This document shows positions 44,535 through 53,993 of a stretch of DNA of 64,000 bases, piece after piece. Origin of the DNA: Alphaproteobacteria bacterium (GTDB lineage: Bacteria; Pseudomonadota; Alphaproteobacteria; Bin65); assembly GCA_021776685.1 (NCBI GenBank), contig JAJFFJ010000071.1, positions 22,634 to 86,633 on the forward strand, written 5' to 3'. The position numbers and the translations under genes were made by a program. Numbering within the stretch: the stretch's first letter is position 1; each line of letters starts with the position of its first letter. The notes below the pieces were generated by a model. The model was not told where the DNA came from. It saw only the letters and a program-made list of their open reading frames with translations, and did no database searches.

Positions 44535-47506
44535 CAGCTGCCTCCCCGCCGGAAGAGTCCGCGTTTGCCGCCACCGCCGTCATCTTCACCGCCCGCCTGG
44601 CGCACCAGCGCCTTGAAGAAGCGGTCGATCAGATGGCGCGCGGCGCCCCGAACCATGCGCCCGCCAACAGCGGCCACCTTGCCCGAGAGATGCACTTCGT
44701 AGGTGTAGCTGACCCGGGTGCCACCGTCCGCTGCTTCCAGCGTGACGGAGCCGCTGCCGGAAGAGGACCCAAGCGTCCCCTGGGCCGTGCCGCTGAGGGT
44801 GACGCTTTTGGGCTCGTCCAGATCCGTCAGATTTATTTTGGCGTCGAACTTGCCCTTCACCGGGCCGACGCCGAGGGTAACCACCGCTTCATAGGCGTTG
44901 CTCCCCACCTCGGTCAGCTCGTGACAGCCGGGGATGACATTGGCCATCTTTTCCGGGTCGAGCAGGATGTTCCAGACCTCCTGCGGCGATGCCGGCACCA
45001 GGGTTTCGCCGACGCCTTCAATGGCCTGGCCCTTGCCCTTTGCAGGCGCAGGCGGCGTGGCGCCCTTCGGTTGCATCTCGGTGTCATGCAGCCATTCAAA
45101 CACCTTGGACGGCGTCAGCGGCGTGGAGACATCTTTGCGGCCGAGCGCATCCGCCACCGCGTTGGCCATGCAGACCGGCGTTGTATACTGGTTGCCCTCG
45201 GCGATGCCCTTGGCGCCCAGGCGCGTGTAGGGAGACGGATTGGGTGTCGGATGGATCAGAGTAAGCTCCGGCACTTCCGGCGCGGTCGGCACCAGATATT
45301 CCGCGAAGGTACCGGACAGAAAACTGCCGTCCTCTTCGTTATATTTGAACTCCTCCATCAGGGTCGCGCCAATGGCAGCCACATAGGAGCCACGAATCTG
45401 CCCTTCGGCGAGACCCGGGTTGAGGATCGTGCCGCAATCGTGGGCGGAGACATATTTGTCGACCCGCACCTGCCCGGTTTTGGGATCGATCTCAACGCCG
45501 CAGAAATCGAAGCCGAAGCCATAGGCGAGCGACGTATTGATCTCGTCGTTGGCTGTTGTCGGCGTCAGCTCCGGCGCGTTCCAGTGAGAGGTCTCCCGCA
45601 GGCCCGGATCCATCTCGTCCGGCAGGCTGGAGGGCGACCAGTGCGCCAGGCCGCCGACGCGATAGAACGGGACCGCATTGTCCGGGTTGGACTTTGCGTG
45701 GATCTTGCCCTTGGTGAATTCGATCTCGTCCACGCCCACATTCAGGGTAGTCGCGGCGATGCGGGCCATCTTGGTGCGCACCTTGACGGCTGCTTCATGG
45801 GCGGCGCTGCAGGACGCCGGCGCAAAGCGGCAGGAATAGTTGCCGGCGGCGATCGACCAGCCGTCCTTGGCCGTGTCCGTATCGAGGGTGACGACCACAT
45901 CGTGCGGACGCAGGCCCAACTCGTCGGCGACAATCTGAGAAAGCGTTGTCTGGTGGCCCTGTCCCTGGGGCACGGAATCGCCAATCACGTTGACCGACCC
46001 GAGCGCGTCGACAGAGACCGTGACGGTGGCCACGGCACCATCTTTCGGCCCCGCACGCTCCCGTTCCAGGCCCGTCTTCAGGGTCGAGATATAGCCCATA
46101 TTCGACTGGCTGGGCTCGACACAGGCGGCATAGCCGATGCCGTAGAGCTTGCCTTCTGCGCGGGCCGCATCGCGCCGCTTCTTCAGTTCCTCGAGCCCGC
46201 CCTGATCGACGGTTTCGTCGACAGTGCGATGATAATCACCCGAGTCGATCAGCGCGCCGGCAATCGCCTTGTAGGGGAACTGCTCTGCCTTGATCAGGTT
46301 GCGGCGGAGCATTTCCAGCGGGTCGATGCCCAGCTCCGTCGCGATCACCTGCATCATCCGCTCCACTGCAAAATACAGCTGCGGCCCACCGAAGCCACGC
46401 ACGGCGCCGGTGGGGCACTTGTTGGTGATCATGATGTTGTTGACCACTTCCAGATGCCGGATGTCGTAGCCGTTGGTGGACACGCCATGCATCCGGTAGA
46501 TCGGCGCTGGCATGGGCGCGCGCAGATAGGCGCCATGATCGTCCCAATGCTCCATGCGGAGCGCCGAGACGATGCCGTCATCATCATAGGCCGCCTCAAT
46601 CCGCGTCACCCGGTTGGGCGCGGAATTGGCCGAGGAGAGATGCTCCAGCCGATCCTCGATCCACTTGACCGGGCGGCCGGCTTTTCGCGCCAGCACGCAC
46701 ATGACAACCACGTAGGGGAAGATCGTCAGCTTCGAGCCAAAACTGCCGCCTGAGTTGGTCGGGCTGTGGTGCCGCAGCGCCGATGTGCGGATGCGCAGCG
46801 CCATCGCCATAACCGTATGCACCGAGAAGGGGCCCTGGAAATTCGACGTCACGTCGAACCCGCCGGTCTCCTCCATATGCTCCGCAATCACCGCATAGGT
46901 CTCCATCGGCGTGATGGAGTTACGCGGATAGCGGATGGTGATTTCATTGGTCCGCTTGGCGGCGGCAAACGCGTCATCCGGCTCGCCATGGGTGAAGGTG
47001 CGGCGGGAGACGCAGTTGCTGTCGCCCTTGGTATGGATCAGGGGCGCCTCCGGCTTGGCCGCTTCAACCGGGTCGATTACCGGCTTGAGGACCTTGTATT
47101 CCACCTTGACGAGATCCATCGCGTCTTCGGCGGTATAGCGGTCGCGCGCCGCGATAACGGCCACCGGCTCGCCCACATAGCGCACCTTGTCCAGCGCCAC
47201 CCCGCGATAGTCGATGGGATTTTCGAAGCCCACAATCATGGGATCGGTCTCTGCCAACATGTCCTCGCCGGTGATCACGGCAAAGACGCCGGGCAGCGCC
47301 AACGCGTCGCTATAGTCGATCGAGACGACCTCTGCATGGGCGTGGGGGCTGCGTAGAATTGCAACTTCAGCCGTGCCCTTTTTCGTCGGCAAATCGTCGA
47401 CGAACTGACCCTTGCCTTTCAGAAGTGTGATGTTTTCCACGCGCGTGATGCGGCGGCCAACAAACTTGCCCTCTTCGGCATGTTCGGGAACGGCAAATTG
47501 CGGCAC
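44534..47506 (-). CDS. Molybdenum hydroxylase large subunit fused to a C-terminal CoxG-like (SRPBCC) domain
   Basis: A 990-residue protein in two parts. Residues about 1-790 are a xanthine-oxidase-family large subunit (GKFVGRRITRVENITLLKG; GGSFGSKLT; active-site loop TGAVRGFGGPQLYFAVERMM; AHDCGTILNPGLAEGQ). Residues about 825-990 match CoxG/SRPBCC proteins (VPASPQEVWNILLDPEKMAN, IPGCHELTEVG, GGRMVRGAARHLIDRFF), normally a separate membrane-associated partner. The loop is not that of CO dehydrogenase, so the substrate is another aldehyde, heterocycle or acyl-CoA. GTG 47506 has a strong AGGGGAGA site; the longer frame above it is unlikely. A perfect 15-bp palindrome lies about 150 bp upstream. 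Confidence 0.88.
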   Translation of the reverse strand: MPQFAVPEHAEEGKFVGRRITRVENITLLKGKGQFVDDLPTKKGTAEVAILRSPHAHAEVVSIDYSDALALPGVFAVITGEDMLAETDPMIVGFENPIDYRGVALDKVRYVGEPVAVIAARDRYTAEDAMDLVKVEYKVLKPVIDPVEAAKPEAPLIHTKGDSNCVSRRTFTHGEPDDAFAAAKRTNEITIRYPRNSITPMETYAVIAEHMEETGGFDVTSNFQGPFSVHTVMAMALRIRTSALRHHSPTNSGGSFGSKLTIFPYVVVMCVLARKAGRPVKWIEDRLEHLSSANSAPNRVTRIEAAYDDDGIVSALRMEHWDDHGAYLRAPMPAPIYRMHGVSTNGYDIRHLEVVNNIMITNKCPTGAVRGFGGPQLYFAVERMMQVIATELGIDPLEMLRRNLIKAEQFPYKAIAGALIDSGDYHRTVDETVDQGGLEELKKRRDAARAEGKLYGIGYAACVEPSQSNMGYISTLKTGLERERAGPKDGAVATVTVSVDALGSVNVIGDSVPQGQGHQTTLSQIVADELGLRPHDVVVTLDTDTAKDGWSIAAGNYSCRFAPASCSAAHEAAVKVRTKMARIAATTLNVGVDEIEFTKGKIHAKSNPDNAVPFYRVGGLAHWSPSSLPDEMDPGLRETSHWNAPELTPTTANDEINTSLAYGFGFDFCGVEIDPKTGQVRVDKYVSAHDCGTILNPGLAEGQIRGSYVAAIGATLMEEFKYNEEDGSFLSGTFAEYLVPTAPEVPELTLIHPTPNPSPYTRLGAKGIAEGNQYTTPVCMANAVADALGRKDVSTPLTPSKVFEWLHDTEMQPKGATPPAPAKGKGQAIEGVGETLVPASPQEVWNILLDPEKMANVIPGCHELTEVGSNAYEAVVTLGVGPVKGKFDAKINLTDLDEPKSVTLSGTAQGTLGSSSGSGSVTLEAADGGTRVSYTYEVHLSGKVAAVGGRMVRGAARHLIDRFFKALVRQAGGEDDGGGGKRGLFRRGGS

Positions 47507-47659
47507 GGATAGTCTCCCCTGATTCTGCCCAGACGCCGGTTTCACGACGCTGCTCTGGTTTTTTAGATATTCGTCAATTCCGTCAAGGAAACCGCCGTCG
47601 CAGCGTCTATCCGGTCGCAGGCTGAAGCCTGCAACCATCGATCCATCGATAGAATTTAA

Positions 47660-47674
47660 TATACACAGTGTATA
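47660..47674 (-). promoter_or_regulatory. Perfect 15-bp palindrome upstream of the second molybdenum-hydroxylase operon
   Basis: TATACAC-A-GTGTATA is perfectly symmetric around a central A and sits in an A/T-rich island 154-168 bp before the large-subunit GTG. Its form is typical of GntR- or TetR-family operators. On the minus strand it is followed by A/T-rich sequence that could hold the promoter. Confidence 0.6.
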
Positions 47675-47724
47675 AAATAGGCCTGCTCTCCCTGCAAGAG
47701 CCGTCGGCGCCATCAGGAAGAAAG

Positions 47725-47748
47725 AAGGCGGCCCCAAGGGACCGCCTT
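47725..47748 (-). terminator. Rho-independent terminator of the purine transport operon
   Basis: Arms AAGGCGG and CCGCCTT plus an inner CCC/GGG pair (one C-A mismatch) form a stem with a 2-nt apex; an effective loop would be slightly larger. On the minus strand it is followed by CTTTCTTCC. It lies 29 nt after the stop of the BMP-family gene, the last gene of the minus-strand purine operon. Confidence 0.75.
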
Positions 47749-47776
47749 CCGCATTCTGCGTACCTGTGGGGGATGG

Positions 47777-48862
47777 CTACTTCTTCGGCAGCTTTCCGAC
47801 CACGCCTTCCACATAGTACTTCATGCCCAGCATGGGGCCGTCGGCCATGGTCTTGCCTGCGGGCACGACCACTTTGCCGGACTGGTCTTTCACCGGGCCC
47901 TGGAAAGGATGGAATGTTCCGGCACGGATCTCAGCCTGCCGTTTTTTCACCATGGCCTGCACCTTTGCCGGCACTGAGGGACCGAACGGCGCAAGGGCAA
48001 CCATGCCGTCCTTGAGACCGCCCCAGGTATCCCCGGCCTTCCAGCCGCCGGCCAGAACTGCCTTCGCGACCTTGGTGTAGTAGCTGCCCCAGATATGGGT
48101 CGCCGCTGTCAGGTGGGCAGTCTTGCCGTATTTCGACATGTCTGAGTGATAGCCGATGGCGAACTTCTTGCGCGCCTGAGCGGCTTGCACCGCTGCTGTC
48201 GAATCCGTGTGATGGGTAATCACATCGGCGCCCTGGGCAATCAGGGTTTCCGAAGCTTGCCGCTCCTTGCCTGGATTGAACCAGGAACTTACCCAGATCA
48301 CCCTCACCTGGACCTTCGGATTTACCGCACGGGCGCCGAGGGTAAAGGCGTTGATGCCACGGATAACTTCCGGGATCGGGAACGCGCCGATATAGCCGAG
48401 TACATTCGACTTGGTCATCATGCCGGCGACCATGCCCGTCAGATAGCGGCCTTCGTAGAGCCGGGCAAAGACCGTCGACACATTCTTCGACCGTTTGTAG
48501 CCACTGACATGCACGAAGGTGACCTTCTTGTAGCGCTTGGCGACCTTGAGGGTCGGGTTCATGAAGCCGAAGGACGTGGTGAAGATCAGCTTGTTGCCGG
48601 ACGCCGCCAGCTTGCGGATCACGCGCTCTGCATCAGCGCCCTCTTTCACCGGCCCGACAGTGGTCACTTTGATCTTGTTGCCCAGCGCCTTTTCCATGGC
48701 CATGCGGCCAAGATGGTGCTGATAGGTCCAGCCCGCGTCACCCACATGGGTCACATAAACGAAAGCAATTTTCAGCTGCGCCTGCGCCATGCCGGCTGTC
48801 AGCGCGACAGCGCCCGCCAATGCAAGGCCCAAGGCCCATTTTGTTATTCTCCCTGTTTTCAT
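47777..48862 (-). CDS. BMP-family nucleoside/purine ABC transporter substrate-binding protein
   Basis: A 361-residue periplasmic binding protein. The signal peptide reads MKTGRITKWALGLALAGAVA and is cleaved after AGMAQA; there is no lipobox Cys, so it is soluble rather than a lipoprotein. The mature domain has FVYVTHVGDAGWTYQHH, IFTTSFGFMNPTLKVAKRY and GADVITHHTDSTAAVQAA, typical of Bmp/Med proteins that bind nucleosides, purines or related compounds. ATG 48862 has GAGAGG upstream; the longer frame is spurious. It is the last gene of the operon whose other products degrade purines. Confidence 0.92.
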   Translation of the reverse strand: MKTGRITKWALGLALAGAVALTAGMAQAQLKIAFVYVTHVGDAGWTYQHHLGRMAMEKALGNKIKVTTVGPVKEGADAERVIRKLAASGNKLIFTTSFGFMNPTLKVAKRYKKVTFVHVSGYKRSKNVSTVFARLYEGRYLTGMVAGMMTKSNVLGYIGAFPIPEVIRGINAFTLGARAVNPKVQVRVIWVSSWFNPGKERQASETLIAQGADVITHHTDSTAAVQAAQARKKFAIGYHSDMSKYGKTAHLTAATHIWGSYYTKVAKAVLAGGWKAGDTWGGLKDGMVALAPFGPSVPAKVQAMVKKRQAEIRAGTFHPFQGPVKDQSGKVVVPAGKTMADGPMLGMKYYVEGVVGKLPKK

Positions 48863-48933
48863 TTTCTTGCCTCTCGGTTGGTTGTTGGCTCGAGTTTGAA
48901 GTTCGTGATCAATCGCCGCCCCTAGTGGATACC

Positions 48934-49860
48934 CTAGTCGCTGGCATGGAATGGTTTGCCAAGGGCGGCCGGTGCGTGAAGCCGGATCTTGGCCGCATCC
49001 CAGGAGATCAGGACCAGCACGATGATGGTTGCAAAATAGGGCAGAGTCGCGAGCAGGTGGGAGGAGAAAGAGACTCCCTGCGACTGTGCATAAAAGTTGA
49101 CGATGGTAAGCGCGCCGAACAGCCAGGCGCCGATCATCACCCGCGACGGCCGCCAGGTGGCGAAAACCACCAGTGCAAGGGCGATCCAGCCGCGTTGCGC
49201 CGTCATATCTTCCTGCCATTGGGGCGTCAGCACCAGCGACAGGTAGGCGCCGCCAAGCCCGCCCATGGCCGCCCCGAACATCACAGCCAGATAGCGGATG
49301 CGGATGACCGGATAGCCGAGCGCATGGGCGGCCTCATGTGATTCCCCGATGGAACGCAGGATCAGGCCGCCGCGCGACCGATAGAGGAACCAACTGACGC
49401 CAAAGAATGCCGCGACCGCCAGATACAGCATCGGGTCATGATTGAAGAGCAGCGGGCCGAGTATGGGGATGTCGCTCAGGAGCGGAATCGCCCAGGGCTG
49501 CAGACCTTCGATGGTGTTGCCCAGGAACGGCTTGCCGATAAAGGCGCTAAGGCCGATGCCGAAGATGGTCAGCGCCAGTCCCGTAGCCACCTGGTTGGCC
49601 AGGAGCGACAGCGTCAGCACCGCGAAGATCAGAGAGACCAGCACGGCCGCGGCCATGGCCATGAGCATGCCGACAAAGATGCTGCCCGTGGTCACGGCGC
49701 CGATAAAGCCGGCGACCGCACCAATCAGCATCATGCCCTCGACGCCCAGATTAAGGACGCCGGATTTTTCGACTACCAGTTCGCCGAGCGCGGCGAAGAT
49801 CAGTGGCACAGCGCTTTTGAAGGTCAGGACGATCAGATTGATGATTTCAGCTTCTGACAT
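48934..49860 (-). CDS. Nucleoside-type ABC transporter permease (second)
   Basis: A 308-residue membrane permease with about 8-9 segments. The motif LVVEKSGVLNLGVEGMMLIGAVAGF near residue 27 and GLGGAYLSLVLTPQW in the second half are those of the BPD_transp_2 family (YufQ/NupC-type). It forms the channel with the preceding permease. Its ATG makes TGATG with the stop of the first permease gene. A 71-nt gap separates it from the BMP gene. Confidence 0.9.
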   Translation of the reverse strand: MSEAEIINLIVLTFKSAVPLIFAALGELVVEKSGVLNLGVEGMMLIGAVAGFIGAVTTGSIFVGMLMAMAAAVLVSLIFAVLTLSLLANQVATGLALTIFGIGLSAFIGKPFLGNTIEGLQPWAIPLLSDIPILGPLLFNHDPMLYLAVAAFFGVSWFLYRSRGGLILRSIGESHEAAHALGYPVIRIRYLAVMFGAAMGGLGGAYLSLVLTPQWQEDMTAQRGWIALALVVFATWRPSRVMIGAWLFGALTIVNFYAQSQGVSFSSHLLATLPYFATIIVLVLISWDAAKIRLHAPAALGKPFHASD

Positions 49861-50948
49861 CAGCCTGCCTCCCCTGTCGCCGCTGGCGTTCGAGAAACGA
49901 CCCGGATGCGGTAGCGGATCAGGACGTCGGTGGCGAGCACGAAGAACAGCAGCATGCCCTGGAACACGCCAGTAACAGCCTTGGGCATGTTCATATTGAT
50001 CTGCAGGCTCTCGCCGCCCAGGAAGGTCAGCGCCATCAGCAGCGACGCGAACAGAATGCCCACCGGGTGCAGTCGGCCCAGGAATGCGACGATGATCGCC
50101 GCGAAGCCATAACCCGGCGCGAAGGTGGCGTTCAGCTGGTCGATTGGCCCGGTGACCTCAATCAGCCCCGCCAGCCCAGCCGCTCCGCCGCCGATGAGGA
50201 AACTTACCCAGACCACCTTGTTCTGACTGAAGCCCGCATATTTCGCGGCGTCCAGCGCCTGGCCGACAACGTTGACCTTGAAGCCGGCAAAGCTGCGCGT
50301 CATGAAAATCCAGCCGGCGAAAACAACCACCAGAGCGAAGATCGCGCTGACATTCAGCCGGGTGCCTTCTATCAGCTCCGGCAGCAACGCCCATTCCTCA
50401 AAGGTACGGGTTTCCGGAAAATTTTGTCCTTCCGGGTTGATCCAGGGACCATGCACCAGCCAACCGAGGATCTGCACAGCGGCATAGGTCAGCATCAGGC
50501 TGACCAGAATTTCGTTGGCGTTGAAGCGCGTTCGCAGGAGCGCCGGTATCGCCCCCCAAGCCATGCCGCCCGCTGCTCCTGCAATGATCATCAGCGGCAG
50601 CACCCACCAGCCGCCCTGGCCGTGAAATGCAAGCGCGACGCCGCCGCCGCAGATCGCGCCCATCACTAACTGGCCCTCGGCGCCGATGTTCCAGACATTG
50701 GCCCGGAAGCCCACGGCCAGGCCAATAGCGATGATCGCCAGCGGCGTTGCCTTGAGGCCCAACTCGCCCAGTTCGTAGAGCCCTGTCAGCGGCTCAATGA
50801 AGAAAATGTAGAGACCCTGCACAGGGTCGCGCCCCAGGGACGCGAACAGGATGGCGCCGAAGAAAATTGTAAGCACGGCGGCAATTGCCGGCGAACCGTA
50901 GCTCATCCATTTGGACGCTGCGACGCGCGGCTCGAGCTTAATGCGCAT
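49860..50948 (-). CDS. Nucleoside-type ABC transporter permease (first)
   Basis: A 362-residue permease with about 8-10 membrane segments. KATPLAIIAIGLAVGFRANVWNIGAEGQLVMGAICGG is the YufP-family signature and LVGAIP-type loops follow (AWGAIPALLRTRFNANEILVSLMLTYAAVQILGWLVHGPW). ATG 50948 starts MRIKLEPRV with a normal positive-inside N-terminus and overlaps the ATPase gene end by 11 nt; ATG 50981 would add 11 residues. Confidence 0.9.
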   Translation of the reverse strand: MRIKLEPRVAASKWMSYGSPAIAAVLTIFFGAILFASLGRDPVQGLYIFFIEPLTGLYELGELGLKATPLAIIAIGLAVGFRANVWNIGAEGQLVMGAICGGGVALAFHGQGGWWVLPLMIIAGAAGGMAWGAIPALLRTRFNANEILVSLMLTYAAVQILGWLVHGPWINPEGQNFPETRTFEEWALLPELIEGTRLNVSAIFALVVVFAGWIFMTRSFAGFKVNVVGQALDAAKYAGFSQNKVVWVSFLIGGGAAGLAGLIEVTGPIDQLNATFAPGYGFAAIIVAFLGRLHPVGILFASLLMALTFLGGESLQINMNMPKAVTGVFQGMLLFFVLATDVLIRYRIRVVSRTPAATGEAG

Positions 50949-52494
50949 GGCTGGTCTCCGCACCGGCGCCAGAAGGTTCATCGTCGAATTCCCCGGACAT
51001 CCAGAGACCCAGTTCCTCGACGCTGGTTTCGCCGTTGTTGCGCACCGGTGAAAGACGCCCCTCGGCGATCACCGCCATCCGGTCGCAGATCTCGAACAGT
51101 TCGTCCAGATCCTCCGATACAATCACGATCCCCACCCCCTGGCGGCTCATGTCCATGACCGCCTGGTGAATTGCCGTCGCCGCACCCACATCCACGCCCC
51201 AGGTCGGATAGGCGAGGATCAGAAGCTTGGGGGACAGGCCCATCTCGCGGCCAACAATGAATTTCTGCAGGTTGCCGCCGGATAGGCTGCGCGCCTCCGA
51301 GTCGATCCCGGCGCTACGCACATCAAAATCGCGGCGGATCTCCGTTGCCCGTTGCCGTTTGTGGCCGAACCGGATCAGCCCGCGGGAGACCATGCCCGAC
51401 TGATAACCGGTCAGCAGAGTATTCTCGGCAAGCGTCATCTCGGGCACTGCGCCCCGGCCCAGCCGTTCCTCAGGCACGAAGGCAAGGCCCAATCCCCGGC
51501 GCGCTGTTGGCCCACTGCGGCCGCACGCCTGACCATCGATCGAGACTGCCGCACGGTCACGCACCGGCGTTTCACCGCTGATTGCCTGTAGAAGTTCCTT
51601 TTGCCCGTTGCCGCCCACTCCGGCGATGCCAATGATCTCACCGCCCCGGACGGTCAGATCGATATCCTTGAGCGACGTGCCGAAGGGATCGTCGGACTTC
51701 ACTGAAAGTCCCTTCACCTCCAGCACCGGCGGGCCAAGATCGCCGGACGCCTCGCGCTGCATGACCGGAATTTCACTGCCAATCATCATCTCGGCCAGGC
51801 TCTTCGAGGTTTCTTCCCGGGGATCGCAGGTGGCGACGACCTTGCCCCCTCGCAACACTGTGGCGTCATCGCAGAGCGCGCGGATCTCCTCCAGCTTGTG
51901 GCTTATATAGAGAATGCTCACGCCTTCTTCGCCCAGGCGCCGCAAGGTCTCGAACAGCTTGTCCACCTCCTGGGGCGTCAGGACGGAGGTCGGCTCGTCC
52001 ATGATCAGCAGCTTCGGATCCTGCAGGAGGCAGCGCACGATCTCCACCCGCTGCCGCTCGCCAACGGAGAGCGCGTGGACATGCCGCCTCGGATCGATGG
52101 GCAGGCCATAATGTTCCGACACCTCCGTCACCCGCGTTGCCAGCGTCTTCAGGTCGCCCGGGTTGTCCATGCCGAGCGATATGTTCTCGGCGATGGTCAG
52201 CGTGTCGAACAGGTTGAAATGCTGAAAGACCATGCCGATGCCCAGACGTCGGGCGTGGGAAGGATTGAGGATCTGCACGGGCTTGCCATCCCACAGAATT
52301 TCACCTGTGTCAGGCTTCACGACCCCATAGATGATTTTCACCAGCGTGCTTTTGCCGGCGCCATTTTCGCCGAGCAGCGCATGGACGCCACCGGCCTCTA
52401 CCTTCAGGCTGATGTCGTCGTTGGCCAGCACGCCTGGGTATTGCTTGGTGATGTGGCGGAGTTCGAGCTGGGCCTGGCTGTTTTCAGAGGACAT
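50938..52494 (-). CDS. Nucleoside-type ABC transporter ATP-binding protein (double ATPase)
   Basis: A 518-residue tandem ATPase. The first domain has Walker A GENGAGKSTLVKIIYG, signature LSVGERQRVEI and Walker B LLIMDEPTSVL; the second has the degenerate Walker A GVGGNGQKELLQ, signature LSGGNLQKFIVG and LLILAYPTWGVDVGAA, in which the usual Asp-Glu is replaced by Ala-Tyr. One competent and one degenerate site is normal for RbsA/YufO-type ATPases. It starts 3 nt after the guanine deaminase stop and energises uptake by the two following permeases and the BMP protein. Confidence 0.92.
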   Translation of the reverse strand: MSSENSQAQLELRHITKQYPGVLANDDISLKVEAGGVHALLGENGAGKSTLVKIIYGVVKPDTGEILWDGKPVQILNPSHARRLGIGMVFQHFNLFDTLTIAENISLGMDNPGDLKTLATRVTEVSEHYGLPIDPRRHVHALSVGERQRVEIVRCLLQDPKLLIMDEPTSVLTPQEVDKLFETLRRLGEEGVSILYISHKLEEIRALCDDATVLRGGKVVATCDPREETSKSLAEMMIGSEIPVMQREASGDLGPPVLEVKGLSVKSDDPFGTSLKDIDLTVRGGEIIGIAGVGGNGQKELLQAISGETPVRDRAAVSIDGQACGRSGPTARRGLGLAFVPEERLGRGAVPEMTLAENTLLTGYQSGMVSRGLIRFGHKRQRATEIRRDFDVRSAGIDSEARSLSGGNLQKFIVGREMGLSPKLLILAYPTWGVDVGAATAIHQAVMDMSRQGVGIVIVSEDLDELFEICDRMAVIAEGRLSPVRNNGETSVEELGLWMSGEFDDEPSGAGAETSHAH

Positions 52495-52497
52495 CGG

Positions 52498-52968
52498 CTA
52501 GTACTCCACCTTGTCGGGCTTCGCCATCCAGGCGTCGAAGGCCAGACGCCCCTCGTCGGCCAGCAGCTGTGCCGTGGGAATCGACCGGTCGTCAAGCGGC
52601 AGGCCTACTTCCCGATACAGGAATTCGTCGTCAAAACCGATCGCCGCCGCATCCTGCCGGGTGTTGGCAAACCAGATGCGATCGATCCGCGCCCAGTAGA
52701 TCGACGACAAACACATGGGGCACGGCTCGCAGCTGGCATACATCTCGCAGCCATCGAGCTTGAAGGTGCCGAGCTTGCGGCACGCTTCGCGGATCGCGAC
52801 CACTTCTGCGTGGGCCGTCGGGTCATTGCTCGTGGTGACCTGATTATGGCCCTCCGCAATGATTTCGCCGTCCTTGACGATCACCGCACCGAAGGGGCCG
52901 CCCTTGCCGGCCGCCATCATCTCGTGGCTGAGCTCAATGGCTCGGCGCATGAAAACTTCGCGGCTCAT
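52498..52968 (-). CDS. guaD: Guanine deaminase (cytidine-deaminase-fold nucleobase deaminase)
   Basis: A 156-residue zinc deaminase. The motifs are HAEVVAI (zinc His and catalytic Glu, near residue 53) and PCPMC (two zinc Cys, near residue 84). Length and the motif YASCEPCPMCLSSIYWARIDRI match small bacterial guanine deaminases (GuaD), which turn guanine into xanthine for XdhAB. ATG 52968 overlaps the xdhC stop (ATGA). Cytosine or other base deamination cannot be excluded, but the operon makes guanine the likely substrate. Confidence 0.88.
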   Translation of the reverse strand: MSREVFMRRAIELSHEMMAAGKGGPFGAVIVKDGEIIAEGHNQVTTSNDPTAHAEVVAIREACRKLGTFKLDGCEMYASCEPCPMCLSSIYWARIDRIWFANTRQDAAAIGFDDEFLYREVGLPLDDRSIPTAQLLADEGRLAFDAWMAKPDKVEY

Positions 52969-53993
52969 GCAGATGCTTCCTCGCCGCGGGCGACCAGTTT
53001 GGTTTCGTCGCGGGCTTCGTGACATTGAAGAACCTGTGCGGCCGCCGCCACCGCGATCTCGCCCGGCGCCTTGCCGGTGATGCCATCAATCCCGATAGGA
53101 CAGATGAGCCGCGCCAGATGCGTATCCGTGAAACCCCGGGCGCGGAGGCGTTTCTCGAACTGCGCCCGTTTGGTGGCGGAGCCGATCAGGCCGAGGGACG
53201 CAAAATCGCCCCGGCGAAGCGCGCCTTCTACAAGCTCCAGATCCAGCCCGTGACTGTGGGTCATGATCAAGATGTGTGTGCCGGAGAGCAGGTCGTCGAT
53301 CACGTCCGCAGGCTCGTCGGGAACGATCTGGCTCACGCCCGGCGGCAACGGATCGGGAAACTGGTCACGGCGGCTGTCGATCCAGGTAAGCTGGCCGGGC
53401 AGCGTCGACAGGACTGTCGCCAGCGCCCGCCCCACATGGCCGGCACCGAACAGCGCGATCCTGAGCGCCGGCGCACGCTCGATTTCGTAGGCCAGCCCAT
53501 CATCCGTCTCCGGGACAACGCCGAGCAACAGACGGCGCGCCTGGCTGACAACGGCAGAAGTATCCAGCGCCGGGTCACCTGCCGCGCTGGTCGCCGTGAC
53601 CGCCAGCCGCCGGGGGGCGGTCGCGTCTGTCACCAGCACAATTGGCTCATCCGCTGCGAGGCTGGATTGCAACAGGCCAAGCCAGTTCGGAGTTTCGGAA
53701 ATCACCTCATAGTGCAGCGCCACACTGCCGCCACAGCATTGGCCGAGCTGCGGGCCAAGCGCCACGGGTTCCCGTTGCACCACCTCACCGTTGTCCAGCA
53801 TCGCCCGCGCGGCCTGTATCGCACGATGCTCGAGGGTGCCGCCGCCAATGGTGCCGTGGGCAGCCTCCGCCGTCACAACCATACGCGTGCCGGCGGTACG
53901 CGGCGTCGAGCCCGCAGCTTCCGCCACGCTGACCAGCACGGCGGGCACCCCGTCGTCTGCCAATTTCGACAGCTGCGTGACCCAGCCGCTCAT
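52965..53993 (-). CDS. xdhC: Xanthine dehydrogenase accessory protein XdhC
   Basis: A 342-residue chaperone that binds molybdenum cofactor, helps its sulfuration and inserts it into XdhB. The N-terminal XdhC/CoxI domain has LVSVAEAAGSTPRTAGTRMVV then GTIGGGTLEHRAI; the C-terminal NAD-binding-like domain has RIALFGAGHVGRALA near residue 180 and ILIMTHSHGLDLELVEGALRR. ATG 53993 overlaps the xdhB stop (ATGA), and the longer upstream frame is spurious. The stop overlaps guaD. Confidence 0.92.
   Translation of the reverse strand: MSGWVTQLSKLADDGVPAVLVSVAEAAGSTPRTAGTRMVVTAEAAHGTIGGGTLEHRAIQAARAMLDNGEVVQREPVALGPQLGQCCGGSVALHYEVISETPNWLGLLQSSLAADEPIVLVTDATAPRRLAVTATSAAGDPALDTSAVVSQARRLLLGVVPETDDGLAYEIERAPALRIALFGAGHVGRALATVLSTLPGQLTWIDSRRDQFPDPLPPGVSQIVPDEPADVIDDLLSGTHILIMTHSHGLDLELVEGALRRGDFASLGLIGSATKRAQFEKRLRARGFTDTHLARLICPIGIDGITGKAPGEIAVAAAAQVLQCHEARDETKLVARGEEASA

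Noticed and set aside
44477..46753. A 758-codon open frame on the plus strand
   Set aside because: Antisense to the molybdenum-hydroxylase large subunit; its translation is Arg/His-rich without recognisable domains.
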